Positions 50,301 to 59,900 of a DNA stretch of 64,000 bases are shown here, in pieces; the stretch's first letter is position 1, and each line of letters begins with the position of its first letter. The stretch spans positions 67,432 to 131,431 of the forward strand of contig NZ_CALPCU010000003.1 of assembly GCF_943193085.1 (NCBI RefSeq), written 5' to 3'. Both the position numbers and the translations under genes were made by a program. Under the pieces are notes generated by a model that worked only from the letters and a program-made list of their open reading frames with translations, was not told where the DNA came from and ran no database searches. The stretch is from Vermiculatibacterium agrestimuris. GTDB taxonomy: Bacteria; Bacillota; Clostridia; Oscillospirales; Oscillospiraceae.

Positions 50301-53300
50301 CGTAGACCACAATGGCCGCAAGCTGGTGGTTCGGGGCAGACGCCACTCGGAGCACGAAGAGGTGAGCGTCGTCTTTGGAACGCCCATTGAGGTGAACAAG
50401 AAGACGCTCCATGTGAAGGCAGACGGGACGGAGCGGGTCTATGGTCAGAACAATTTCAGCTCCCTCTATCCCGAGTATAGGGCAACTGTGGCCTGGGACG
50501 ACCTGGCCGATGCCGACAAAGACAAACTGGCAGCGGCGGGGTACAGCGCCGCGGCGAAGCCTGTGACCATCCACAGTGCCACACTGAGCCAGGGGAGCGC
50601 CAGCGAGGGCCTGGCCATGCTGGACAAGACCGCCATCTGGCCGCAGTTTACCACTGCCGCGGCAGGGGAAAAGGTCGGAGCTGGAAAGTATGATCTGAAT
50701 TTGACAGGCGGCCAGATGGCAAACTACACCTTTGCTTTGGAAGCCGGCGCGATCACGGTCATTCCGCGGCCCATTATGTTGGAGTCTGTAGACAAGTATC
50801 CTCTGGCTACGATCACCCAGGGCAGTACGGTGCTCAGCCAAAGCGGAGCCATTGCCTCTTTCCGTGAGGGGCAGGCCAGTTTTACTCTGGTGAAGGACGG
50901 CGTGCACAGCATTACAGGCAGTCCGGTGATGGATGGCGACGAGATCGTGGTCAGCATGACTGTCCACTTCGGCTTTTACCAGAATGGCAACCGCTATCCC
51001 ACCGGGGATACCTCCTGGATGGATCTCAGCGGGGTAGATACCAGAACTGCCCATGTAAAAATCAGCGACATAAAGCTGGTTTCCGGTAGCGAAAATTATG
51101 TGCTGGTAGAGAATCCTGATTTGAGCAATAGAGTATTTAAAGATCTGGGCCGTGTTGACGGCCGGCAGATCTCAGCGGTCATGAAGAATGAGTCCTATGC
51201 GCCCAAACTCAGCTACACGTATGGAGAGGGGCTGGATCTCAGCGGCGTGACCTTGGATATCCAATACAACACCAGCGCGCAGACGACCTGGGAGCGCAAT
51301 GTGCCTGTGGGCAACCATCAGAGCCTGAAGGTCTTCTATCTGGCGAATCCGGCGCAGGCTGATACGGCCGAGGGCCGCAAGGCCATTGTTGAGGGCGGGC
51401 TCCAGGCGGACGCCTGCCGGCCGGCCCAGGCAAATGACCATCTGACCATCGTTCGCGATGGGGATGGGTTTACCCATAACGGGAAGTACCTGGTGGTCAT
51501 CGTCCAGCAGGTCAACCCCAATTACGACCCGGGCGACCCCTCTAAGGGGGATCACTATACTTATAATATTGCGCCCATCCAAGTGGGCCAGCTTACAGTG
51601 GCTCAAAAGCAGCTGGAGTATACGTTGATGGCCAATGACCGGGAGTACGACGGTACGACCCAGGGTACGGGCTATGTTCTGGTGGAAAAGGATCAGATCT
51701 ATGGCAGTGACCAGGTCTTTATCGTAAATGGTACTGCCTATGGGGATATGAGCGACGTCCAGTCGGAGGAATACGGCGGGCGCGACTATTACCGTTTTGA
51801 CAGCGGGAATACCGGTGTTACCTTTACCTTCTCCGACCCGAACGTGGCCTATGAGAGGCTGCCCGATCATGACAGCGGCGTATACGCCACTGTTCCTGTG
51901 GGGGTCAGCGGCATTGATATCACCGGCACTGACGCGGGCAACTACACCGTGGTGCGGAATGTCGCCAGTACGGCGAATAACGCCCCTGCGGCCGTCATCA
52001 GCCGGTCTTCCAAACGGGCACAGCCCGACGCCGCGACCTTGGCGGCGCTGGCCGGCATGGCCAGCCGGACTACCATGTCTACAGATATCCACACCAATAC
52101 GGTGACGGTATCTGTAGCCGCAGACGCCGCCAGAGATTTTGGCGATCTCCGAGACGACTACAATAGAGAGCTTCACTTCGAGTACCGTTTGGAATACCTC
52201 GAGGATGAAAATGACTCTGCTTCCGGCAGTATTGTCGAGGGCGGCGACAGCCGTTTCTTCGGTGGCGAGCCGGTGCGCGTAGACAGTGAGGAATTTGTCC
52301 CCGCCCCGGGAGAGGAGAATCTGCTGACGCCTGGGATGGGCCAGCATGCCGTGGCCGGGGACAGCGACTTCGGAACCAGACTGGCTCTGCCGCGGGACAC
52401 CTATTTCCGGGCGCAGATCCGCCTGGCACAGACCCACAACTACGAGGCGTCCGTCTACATCCCCTCTGTTTCCGATGACGCTTTTGTGGCCGCCATTGCG
52501 CAGGCCAGGGCAGAGGAGGAGAGCGATGAGCTCTCCAATATTGCCGGTAAGCCGGAGGAGACTGAACCGCCCCGGCCCATCCCCGATGGCCGGCCCTTGG
52601 GCAAGACCTATCAGTATCGCTTTGATATGGTGGCTGTTCAGACCATGAAGGGTGAGGACGGCGAAGAGCATGTCCGCAGTCAGCTGGACAGCGTTTGGTT
52701 TGCGGATCGGGCCACCTACCCCAGGGAGGAGTTTCTCAATGCTCTGACCACCGACCCGGCGGAACCCCGTTATCATAATTACGCCTGGGATCCCCAGCAG
52801 CGGCAGAGCGTGCGCTTCCCCGTGGATATGCGGGATGAGATCAAGGCCAATCTGCCCCAGGGGGACGGCTCTACCGCGGAGACCACTGTCAATGCCGACG
52901 GCACCGCCAGGATGTACGTCTCCCTGATCCCCCGCAATGGCAGCGGCGTGTTCTATCAGGTGACCATTCTGGAGGACAATATAATAGCCTACCTGGGCGA
53001 CGACCCCTTGCAGCTCACCGCACAGCTTATACCGAGCGTTGCATCCAGTCTCAGCTGGCGCAGCTCTGACACTTCGGTGGTCACCGTGGACAATGATGGC
53101 CTGCTCACCTTTGTGGGAGAAGGCGTCGCGAGGATCTACGTGTCTTTTGCCGGATTTTCCGACTCCATCCAGGTCGTGGTGCTGCCGCCCAAGGAGCTGC
53201 TGCCTGAGGGACTGTTTAACGTCGACTATCTGAACGCGTTCATGGATCTGACCGATGACTTGATGTTCCACCCGGAGCGCACGGTGAGCCGGGGTGAACT

Positions 53301-53877
53301 GGCTGTGATACTGGTCAAGCTCCTCTCTCCCGCTGTCTTGGAGCAGGAGGGAGAAGAGCTGGTATATGTGGATATCGCGGAGACCATGGACTGCGCGCAG
53401 GCCGTGGAGCTGCTCAGCCGTTGGGGGATATTCAATGGCGTCGGGGAGTCTCACTTTGCCCCGGAGCAGGCCGCCACACGGGCGGAAATGGCGGCAGTCC
53501 TGGTGAGAATGGGGCAGCTGCCGGAGGCGCCGGAAGAGGCGTTCAGCTTTGTGGACAGCGGCCCTGAAGACACCTGGGCCTGGGCGGAGATCAAGGCGTT
53601 GGCCTATGCCGGTATCACCGATGGCACAGGGGATTACTGCTTTAGCCCCAACCGGCTGCTGACCCGGGCGGAGACCGCCGCGTTCCTGACCCGGATGCTC
53701 CGGTATAAGCTGGATCTGACCCAGGAGGACTTGAAGTATCCCGTTGATGTGGAGAACGGGTACTGGGCCTGGGAAGAGATCATTCGGGCCGTAAACAATG
53801 TGGAAACGACTGAGTTCATCAATACAAGACAGCTCAAAGGGATCAATAGCCGCAATGCGGTGCAGAAGTACATGTAA
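44371..53877 (+). CDS. SLH-anchored surface protein with dockerin-like, cohesin-like, MBG-type and BIG2 modules
   Basis: 3168 residues. The start is set by AAGGAGG upstream and by a signal peptide (KNNGWKRAG, core CVLLAAQMTVSVLPMSSMAA, cut near residue 30). In order: a Glu/Thr/Pro-rich stalk (about 44626-45075), beta domains, a cadherin-like stretch, a pre-dockerin block shared with gene 2 (46243-46833), a dockerin-like module (46834-47026), a cohesin-like module (47131-47755), an Ig-like segment (GELPPGMSYNNADGTIS, about 47938), an MBG-type super-repeat (48085-51970), a BIG2-like domain (about 53020-53190) and SLH repeats (53212-53730). It is the only protein here with a visible wall anchor. 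Having both cohesin-like and dockerin-like modules, it could join several partners. Role inferred: wall-bound scaffold. No catalytic motif is seen. Confidence 0.96.
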   Translation: MKNNGWKRAGCVLLAAQMTVSVLPMSSMAAYVDGQGRSGAILAAEYPETQRRLAARASFLLEKDRMPVMTKHRANVNSRSETALVASTETETSAAVETEVARPEDAIVEDTQTEAVIPDAAESVTPGEKETTDTAADPAPVETPATGEGEPAVSAPDEGETTDSVTDPEPEGSVPGEEGTTDSTPGEGETTDTVVDPEPGETPAPGGEEPVIPPEEETPVPPPAVKPEQTETKVMASAREQGEPMPLADMEFLYVSVYAYSYWASRSGSVHYKEGGGTESRFAPYAAEIHNDTAIGTGELIDNSGMSNPNYSAMYFYGSPIVNPELTDLAGLQLDRIPDMRFEGWLFAQEQPENPNWYSSQDELAWYSRYRAGESEEPYEPTYEAIKAHANPYLSNDGAGFYVTNVISKWVPSDRAELTKLTLYGLSEDKDTGADQKETLEQYGERVDEGTGEKQEGTVDKEYTIQVSALTDRLTLDFTTYEPGTMIKITADTLEEPILYRYDREDYIWDGGAVTAEEYSKRNADTASKLEREQPGKRPSGGIGAVESEPTNSYDNPARANWSLPNDYAIPLNFTTPDQLYTTITITVVAPDGTIAEDGTTSGTTETYTLKVRRMADPEMTLNPGNTPYGMLESDISDPTDRQKAREDFDNSRTLPQHALGGHNSGGVYTGQYSEAAWKDTDCDKNVEALVVYQDTTFTDPGFTLIDSQGETADNTKTQRSIKLRRVSTLTTQSIKDGFGDEVYYNGGTSAEDGKEFVVDPAGKDVIDLRGMNVVPGIYSIEYSYTDPVSGVTYDSMNKSVYMDETKADHFSRPLIVLPQPGDIDMDGMVTLADAVALEKFISEGNVLLDDDNNDQVQRLFKYRVCDVDGNGQVDGNDVVTLKNGYVSHTVENISTDYFYLNSGDNGKPGRTPLVVESTSADRAVISIEYLGNNLDGVPTEATTSDPVEIGNTFWVGVKLENAGALPAAGTGVEAFEFTLVYNSNALRPGLLKGDTDWAKTIETANLSTGCATPWQSAYTLVGNSGTALPNGLSTVYVTYPELAQPTLSGGETSLATYTFALQRKPDAPAQSLKDGYLLLIPFYMNNHPIGKENEDVALVEPAMGGREFSVTYVDGKVSAWSNQDTIPGGHTVNLRDSLAYTGSDEIPVGKDTTEFIPLYDADGENAVYGETFSTQHSDLWNTGYGLRGGELPPGMSYNNADGTISTTNAQLGATKAGTYRFYIGTASSAKLYQITVDKAPLTLTVAGNSGKYYGEPNPRGDLVEFYYDNSQLKKQERDRLSAAGLASNENRGSNLLTVLGGDSGYVRPTITMIDDKGALLLPATPAGSYNVRLEKGEATNYVFHYADKDGQEADVATNTFQVAPRPILISEIPDSGVTIPNNTPASGRGFEATAKVGDFVAKLPTDTSGSYTLTGVAILSGDELEIQYTGLFLPNANDTSTEFVLNEKREEREVQITKAELSGESVANYSLRGDSAILQAGAKTKGYVARMIVEKLTVENLGALIESDYTYGDTFSLSSLGRITLDWDNGTHTGPFNYADPAANPNANNHGVMLRWVDADGADPEKGTPAVNNEQFDVKRHNGKYLCIYVSNGEDAAPACVYVGPFKVNKKELTLTVYSEERYYGEAEKTYRVTYDSSALVGEDRKIITEGGGNQVSDLEALPGFSGTMKVKRREKASVDSTLVTDKTNAGSYYVVISGAQADNYTIQYNQQRSAQSAAVVSSEFGCAPLTIHRRPILVTELTGILCDIYDDDDDAIQTGELSYPAAQAQTSGVSIQRPTQGAYYIPYGGSGAQQLTINEGDLAVTDAVLSGDVLAFTYRADYEKDRESKPYFDVTTGDWVGDGEKTYEVTVSSLLLKGNANDAGRNYQLVYSTAEQAMNGLPANNKGQGNVVIRRITELRVGTAPTFGIYEYGQKLQAENMTVYAIFNNNTNAPQQISYYDFEDYGLHLEWTDKETNDVASGKGDPAVHGQVLTVVDHNGRKLVVRGRRHSEHEEVSVVFGTPIEVNKKTLHVKADGTERVYGQNNFSSLYPEYRATVAWDDLADADKDKLAAAGYSAAAKPVTIHSATLSQGSASEGLAMLDKTAIWPQFTTAAAGEKVGAGKYDLNLTGGQMANYTFALEAGAITVIPRPIMLESVDKYPLATITQGSTVLSQSGAIASFREGQASFTLVKDGVHSITGSPVMDGDEIVVSMTVHFGFYQNGNRYPTGDTSWMDLSGVDTRTAHVKISDIKLVSGSENYVLVENPDLSNRVFKDLGRVDGRQISAVMKNESYAPKLSYTYGEGLDLSGVTLDIQYNTSAQTTWERNVPVGNHQSLKVFYLANPAQADTAEGRKAIVEGGLQADACRPAQANDHLTIVRDGDGFTHNGKYLVVIVQQVNPNYDPGDPSKGDHYTYNIAPIQVGQLTVAQKQLEYTLMANDREYDGTTQGTGYVLVEKDQIYGSDQVFIVNGTAYGDMSDVQSEEYGGRDYYRFDSGNTGVTFTFSDPNVAYERLPDHDSGVYATVPVGVSGIDITGTDAGNYTVVRNVASTANNAPAAVISRSSKRAQPDAATLAALAGMASRTTMSTDIHTNTVTVSVAADAARDFGDLRDDYNRELHFEYRLEYLEDENDSASGSIVEGGDSRFFGGEPVRVDSEEFVPAPGEENLLTPGMGQHAVAGDSDFGTRLALPRDTYFRAQIRLAQTHNYEASVYIPSVSDDAFVAAIAQARAEEESDELSNIAGKPEETEPPRPIPDGRPLGKTYQYRFDMVAVQTMKGEDGEEHVRSQLDSVWFADRATYPREEFLNALTTDPAEPRYHNYAWDPQQRQSVRFPVDMRDEIKANLPQGDGSTAETTVNADGTARMYVSLIPRNGSGVFYQVTILEDNIIAYLGDDPLQLTAQLIPSVASSLSWRSSDTSVVTVDNDGLLTFVGEGVARIYVSFAGFSDSIQVVVLPPKELLPEGLFNVDYLNAFMDLTDDLMFHPERTVSRGELAVILVKLLSPAVLEQEGEELVYVDIAETMDCAQAVELLSRWGIFNGVGESHFAPEQAATRAEMAAVLVRMGQLPEAPEEAFSFVDSGPEDTWAWAEIKALAYAGITDGTGDYCFSPNRLLTRAETAAFLTRMLRYKLDLTQEDLKYPVDVENGYWAWEEIIRAVNNVETTEFINTRQLKGINSRNAVQKYM
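44626..45075 (+). repeat. Glu/Thr/Pro-rich stalk with imperfect tandem repeats (gene 3)
   Basis: About 150 residues made mostly of Glu, Thr, Pro, Asp, Gly and Ala, with recurring words such as GETTDS, GETTDT, TDPEPEG and DPEPGET. The units are imperfect and of uneven length. This is a typical wall-spanning or extended linker placed right after the signal peptide region. Confidence 0.85.
46243..46833 (+). other. Pre-dockerin module of gene 3, paralogous to that of gene 2
   Basis: It opens GNTPYGM and continues with ALVVYQDTTFTDPGF and VPGIYSIEYSYTD. It ends SRPLIVLPQPGDID at the first calcium loop. The opening 21 bases differ from gene 2 (43420-43440) at only two third positions, pointing to a fairly recent common origin. 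Confidence 0.85.
46834..47026 (+). other. Internal dockerin-like module of gene 3
   Basis: Two calcium-type loops about 44 residues apart: DIDMDGMVTLADAVAL (residue 822 on) and CDVDGNGQVDGNDVVTL (residue 866 on). Both keep the D-x-[DN]-x-[DN]-G-x-[IV]-x-x-x-D order of dockerin halves. This is the best-formed dockerin-like module in the window. Being internal and not C-terminal is unusual. Confidence 0.85.
47131..47755 (+). other. Cohesin-like module of gene 3
   Basis: The features TFWVGVKLENAG, then VEAFEFTLVYNSNALRPG, then a late GYLLLIPFYM strand fit a cohesin jelly-roll. The same three landmarks, in the same order, occur near the N-terminus of gene 4. The module sits directly after the dockerin-like module. 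Confidence 0.75.
48085..51970 (+). repeat. MBG-type super-repeat: three units of about 400 residues plus a final MBG/YDG module
   Basis: Each unit begins with an MBG-type strand followed by a [RK]-x-Y-[GD] motif: KAPLTLTVAG with KYYGE (48085), KKELTLTV with RYYGE (49201), KKTLHVKA with RVYGQ (50401) and AQKQLEYTL with REYDG (51601). Spacings are 1116, 1200 and 1200 bases. Between them lies a second module opening RPILISE, RPILVTE or RPIMLES, then a third with YTYGD, YEYGQ or YTYGE. The fourth MBG is not followed by a full unit. Confidence 0.85.
53020..53190 (+). other. BIG2-like Ig domain before the SLH repeats
   Basis: The segment reads LSWRSSDTSVVTVDNDGLL, then TFVGEGVARIYVSF, then SIQVVVLP. 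This is the classic BIG2 order (W-x-S-S-D-x-x-V-A-x-V, G-x-G-x-A-x-I, closing strand). BIG2 domains often lie next to wall-anchoring repeats. Confidence 0.9.
53212..53730 (+). other. SLH (S-layer homology) repeats, three in tandem, first one degenerate
   Basis: SLH1 (about 53212-53330) keeps only FHPERTVSRGELAVILVKLL. SLH2 (53362-53523) has YVDIAETMDCAQAVELLSRW then F-A-P-E-Q-A-A-T-R-A-E-M. SLH3 (53542-53715) is close to consensus, with W-A-W-A-E-I-K-A-L, GITDGTG and LLTRAETAAFLTRML. A half repeat (YWAWEEIIRAVNN) follows. SLH trios bind pyruvylated secondary wall polymers. Confidence 0.92.
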
Positions 53878-53996
53878 GAAGGCACAAAGAGCAACAAATG
53901 TTGAAAACCGGTGAAAAAGCAAAGAAACCTTCCCCTGTGGCTGTGAAGCGCGGGGGAAGGCTCCGGTGATTTTATGAAGAACGGGAGGGATGGGCC
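53878..53996 (+). promoter_or_regulatory. Gene 3/4 spacer with hairpin and ribosome site
   Basis: 119 bases. An 8-bp GC-rich stem (ccttcccc 53928-53935, ggggaagg 53953-53960) sits inside a weaker outer pairing (accgg 53907-53911 with ccggt 53963-53967). No T-run follows, so it is at most a partial terminator or an RNA processing/stability hairpin. GGGAGG at 53983-53988 precedes ATG 53997 by eight bases. Confidence 0.65.
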
Positions 53997-56900
53997 ATGA
54001 AGGAGTACAAAAGACGGTTTGGGGCGATGGCATTGGCTGTGGCCCTGACTTTGTCGCTCATTCCTACCTCTCTTATCCCGCAGGCATGGGCTGCGGAAGG
54101 GGACAGTGACGACGGCGGAACACCCACTCTGCAGGGCAACGTCTCCGCCGTAGGCAGCAAGCCCACCCTGCACATCGACTTCCTTGGCGAAGATTTGGAC
54201 TACTACCTGACCTATGCCGTTCCCACGCCCAAGGATCACGACGTGAGCTTGAACAGTCACGCAACCGCGGCGGCGGACGCCAGTTGGGACAGATACCGGC
54301 AGGGCGATGAGTATGACGACCGGATATTCTGGGTGGGCATCGGCATCGACAAGATGGACGCCTTTGAGCTGGCACAGCAGGGCGGCCTGTACAGCGCCGA
54401 GTTCGCACTGTACTATAATACCAACTATGTTTTACTGCCGGATTATGATGACAACACCGGCGCAGGTGATTTTGAGAGCATCCTCCAAAGCTATAACCTG
54501 GGGCAGGGAGCGGTAGATCCCAAGACCCAATGGGACGGGGATCTGTACAGTATCCGGGCCAGGGAAGATCTGGATCCGGTGGGCGACCCGGTCACAGAGG
54601 AGTATGCCCTGTCCGACAAGATCCGGCCCGGCAACGGCGAGTGGCGGATGCTTTACGCCTCCGTGGAGCGCAAGGAAGGCTTCGCGGGGATGAATCGTTT
54701 TGCGGTTTTGCCGGGGAACGACGACACCTATTATCTGATGATGATCCCCTTTGTCCTCCAGGACTGGGATCCCAATCTGGATATCTGTTTCCGGCTGGCC
54801 CGTAACGCCAGTCTGTTTTCCGTGGGCTCCGGCGTAAAGGGCGAGGCACTGACAGCGGAGCAGAATACCCCGGCGGGCGGCTTCGGCGCCTGGGAGAAGG
54901 AGACCCGGAACCCGAACCACAACCTGAAGGAAATGTTCGACTTTGAGGGCGATTTGAACATCTTCACAGGCGAACGGGAGAAGGATACCCACTTCGCGCA
55001 GCTGAACATCGATAACGGCGGCAGTACCAATGGAGCGGAACTGAGCATTACCAATGATTACAGCACGCCGCCCGTTATGGTGGACACCGACGGCTCCCGC
55101 ATCAACGACCTGCAGCCCGGCACCAGTATGACGGTGGAGCTGACGGGTACGGGCAACGGCTATACCGCCTCGGTGACAGTGACCAGGGTGAACGACGGGC
55201 AGCAGGTGACGCTGACGCCGGATCCCGGTGATCCCGGGCGGAAATTCACCTTTATCATGCCAGGGGACGACGTGAACGTGAATGTAACGTACCTGGCCAA
55301 CGATGAGACAGGGAACTTCAACGCCACCCTCCACGTAGTGGATGGCGGCGACGCCGTCCGCAATACAGCTACTATGCAGGAAAAACTGCCGGACGGTACC
55401 GACCTGAACCCGCCGGCCGCCGTGGCGGGCCCGGCCACGTCCGCAGCTCCGGCTACAACTGTAGTCAAAAAGGGCGATCAAATCAAGGTGTTCATCCCCC
55501 ATGACGCAGGCGGTGATCCGCTTTATAACACAGACTATGACGTTACCGTGACAGCGGTGACGACAACGGGCAGCAATGTCCAGGTGACGACAGATATCGC
55601 CAATGAGGAATACAGCCTTACCATGCCCGCCAGCGATGTGGACATTACAGTGACCTATGCCAAAGCGGTCACCTATAACGTCCAACTGGTGGTGGATGAG
55701 GATCAGAACGGCTTTGTGGATAATAAGGCGGAGCTGTACTTCTATGACGGCGAGGGGAATATTCATTCCGTTACCGCAGACCAGAAGACCCAGCCCCACG
55801 ATCCTACCATGGGCGGCGCCCGGGACGGCCGGCAGATCAACGGCATCATTAGCCTTCACAAGGATACCAATCCCACACCGCCGCCCGCTATGGTGCCCGA
55901 CTACCAGATCAAGAAGGTCACCCTGTTCTACAGCGATGGGGTCACGCCCCCGGTGGATCTGGACTTCCATCCCATCACCGCGGCGGAGATCGCCGCAGAT
56001 CCCTATATGGCCAACGGAGAGTGGTATATCACCATGCCCGACGGCAGCCCGGTGGAGATGCCGGCGCAAGACATCACCATCAAGGTAGAGTTTGAAAAGA
56101 TCGGCCTGTACAATGTGCAGCTGATCCTCAATGACGCCGACAGCGTGACAGGAAACACAGCTACACTGAAGGGAACGGACAGTGTGCTGGGGACGACCCC
56201 GTCCACCAATATGCCCACGGTGGACAACTTTGACATCCATTCCGGCAGCCATCTGGAGCTGGATATCCAGACCGCACCGGGCTATAAGGTGGCCAAGGTG
56301 GAGGCCCGGAACACCACCAACGGTGCGCTGGAGTCCCCCTCTGGCGGCAGCATCGCTTCCGGCCATCTGGAATACCGGATGCCCGCGGATAATTTGAAGA
56401 TCACCGTATTCTATGAGCGGGAGGACAACAATCTTTACCGGGCCACCCTCCAGCTGACGCCCAACGTGCCCTCCGGAAGCAGCAATACGGCGGCCTGGGT
56501 GACCAAGGACGGCACGGCCTATGTCCCGCCGGTCTATCCCAGAGTGGAGAACTATTCCGGAACCGTTTTGGAAAGCGACATCCAGGTGGCTCCCGGCTGG
56601 CACATCTCCACGGTGGAGGTCATCTCGGAGACCGGCATTGCCAGCTATCCCTTCAGCATCACAGGCAACGGCTACAATAACGGCGCGGGCGGTACGGTGA
56701 AGCTGACCATGACCCAGCCCGCCGACCATGTGCTGGTGAAGATCCTCTTCGCCAACAATCCGCCCCCGGAGGAGCCCAAACGCCTGTTGGATCTGGCGGT
56801 GCGGGACGACGATAACAGGCCGGGGAACAAGGCCCAGCTGTGGGTCAACGGCAGCAACCTCTCGGGCGATGTGAGTGCCACGGGAGGCTACGGCATTTAC

Positions 56901-59900
56901 AGCACCAACTCCGCCGCTATGGGCGATAAGATCCGCGTAACGATGGACTGCGAGCCGGGTTATTATATCTCCGATGTGACAGTGACCCCCGTGGGCGCCG
57001 GCGTGACGCCCGACTGGGTGTCCGACCGGGCAGTGGAGTTCACTATGCCCGCGGGCAACGCCACCGTTACGGTGACCTACAAGCCCATTGATCCGGAGAA
57101 TCCGCCCACGCACAAGGTGACGCTGCATACCGATCCTGCCAGTCTGCCCGCGGGCAACAACGCGCGGATCGAGGATAACGCCGTCCACACTCCGGCGCTG
57201 CCTGCGCCGAACCAGGCCCTTCTGGATGGGGAGAGCATCGTCACCTACACCGGCGACAAGGTGACGGTGGATGTGACTACGGCTGTAAACAAGGTGGCGC
57301 TGGTCTATGCGATCCAGCCCGGCGGAATGTTGACGCTGACCCCGGTGGGAAGCGCAGTGGCAGGGGGAGCAATACCCGCCAATACATACGCCTCCTACAC
57401 CTTCATCGCCCCCAATGCCGATGCAGACGTGTATGTGAAATACATGGATCCGGAGGATCTGGGGGACTATGTGGCCAGCCTCACCGTCATTGACGACGAG
57501 GGTGGTGCGAACGGCGCGGCGGGCAGCGCCACCCTGACCCGGTCTGGCAGCGGAAGCGGCTCTGTGACCGTGCAGGGCGCCGCCATGCCCGGCAATACAG
57601 ATGTGATGACGGCCAACGCAGGGGACGGCATGGTGCTTACCGTGTCGCCCCAGAGCGGCTATTCTGTCAGCGTGGCCTATGTGACCCCCTCTGGGGCGGC
57701 CACGCTGCTCTGGAGCGGCACCCAGACGGCCAGCTTCGTCATGCCCAACAAGGACGTGGGCGTGGTGGTGCGCTTCCACAAGGGAGACGCCACAAAGTAC
57801 ACGGTGGATCTGAATGTCACCGGCCCCGACGGAGCGGGCGTGGCCAGCTTGGGCGCGGTGTCCACGGCGGGGATCTACTCTCAGCAGCACGAGGCGGGAG
57901 ACGGGGTGGACTTCGCCATCACCGCCAACCCGGGCTACTATATCCAATCCGTGACGGTGACCCCGACGCCCCTGGGCGTTATCCCCAGCCTCTCCGGCAC
58001 TGTGGGCAGCCAGAGCGGCGGCTTTACCATGCCCGCGGCCAACGTCCATGTGAATGTGGTCTTTGCAAAGGGCTATCCGGACACGGCGGAGTACGCCGCC
58101 ACGCTAAAGGTCGTCGATCCCAGCGCCCCGTTGGGCGGCACGGCCCAGATGAAAAATACCGACCCGGCCCGGCTGGCTGCTACCAACCAGCTCAGCGGTG
58201 GCCAGCAGGAGACGCTGAAGGCCCGGGGCGGCGACGTGATGGAGGTGGAGATCGCCGCCAATCCCGGCTATGTGCCCACCATTACCATCAGGGACAATGC
58301 CGGAAATCCGGTGAACTATCAGTGGAGCGATGCCACCCACATTCGCTTTGATATGGCGAATGGGCCCACCCTGGTGGAGGTGCGCTTCGACAAGGGCGAG
58401 AAGAGGGAATATAACGTGACCCTCCATGTGGAGGGTCTGCCAGGCGACAACGCCAGCATTACAGTGACGCCTGCCGGCACGCCCACCACTACGGTGACGG
58501 TGCCCGCGGGGGCCTCCGTCGGCACGCCCAGCAGTATCCAGGCGCAGACGGGCTCCACCATTCAGGTGATCGCCAACGCCACGGCAACGCCCGCTGGATA
58601 TGTCCAGTCGGTGGTGGTGATGCAGGGGGCCAACATGATCTCCATCACTCCGGTGGCCAACTACGACGCGGGCAGCTACACCGGCACCTTTACGGTGCCG
58701 GAGGGCGATGTGGACGTCTATGTGTACACCGGCGATACGGCGGGGCCGACCGAGCCCGAGTACCCGGTGATGCTCACTGCCACCGCCACGGACGGTTCTG
58801 CCATCGGCGTGGCCGGCGAGGCGTGGATCGCGCCCTCGGACGGCTCCACCGTGGATATGACCAACAAGTCCGCCAACGCCCAGAGCGAGGGCGCTTCGGT
58901 GTACTTCAGCGCCGTCGGGGGCGGACACTACCGGGTCCACGGCGCCCCTAACAGCGGATATGTGGTTTCCGCCATCCGCCTCACTCCGGCGGGCAGCGGA
59001 CTTTCCACAGTTGTATCCTTCACCTGGATCGACGGGGAGACGGTGGAATTTGACATGCCCTTCCAGCCCATTGGCATCGAAGTGGAGTTCAAGCCCGCCG
59101 ACGAAGTCCCCGATAGGCTGACGGCCCAGGTGGTGGTCAACGGCGATGGGAACGTGAACAACAAGGGCGAGATCTATGAGACCGCCAACGGCCCCACGGC
59201 GGGGCAGACCCTGATCGTCACCAGCAACGGGACGGACATCAGCGTGGATATCACGGTGGCCACCGGCTACGAGATCGAATTTGTGGAGCTGCGCTCCAAC
59301 ATCTTCGGTGTGAATAACCTGCCGCTGGTGAAGCCCGCCGACCAGAGCCAGACCATCTCCTTTACCATGCTGCCCGACGATGTGGTGGTATATGTGAAGA
59401 TGAAGAAGGCCGCCGCCACCACCTTCACCGCCACACTGGAGATCGTGGACACCAGCAGCGCCTTTATCAACACTGCCAGCATGAGCGCCGGCAGCACCAC
59501 GGTGACCGGACACGGCAAGCAGATCACCGGATTGGCGGACGGCGACCAGGTGAGTACGGTGCCCATCCCCAACGCCAGCGCCTGGAACAACAATGAGGTG
59601 CGGCTGGTGGCGGTGTTGGCCACCGATAAAAACGGTACCACGACCCTGGGGGGCGTGGTAAACGGCTCCACTACCCAGTATGACTACGCCATCCAGGGCT
59701 CTGATGTGACCATTACGGTGATCTATGCCGATTATACGGAGAAGCCGGAGGAGAAGACCTATGTGGCCAAGGTAGTGAAGGCCGATCCCACCGGCAACGA
59801 CAGCAACACGGCCACCATCCAGAATACGGAAAATACCGCTCTGCCTCATGGAACCACCTGGACGCAGGCATGGCCCGGCCATGCCCTTCAGGTGAACGTG

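Noticed and set aside
53928..53960. Hairpin after gene 3 as a true Rho-independent terminator or riboswitch
   Set aside because: There is no T-run after the stem, and no conserved riboswitch core is recognisable.
51172..54033. 953-codon minus-strand frame over the end of gene 3
   Set aside because: In register antisense of the BIG2 and SLH coding region, which is clearly real on the plus strand.
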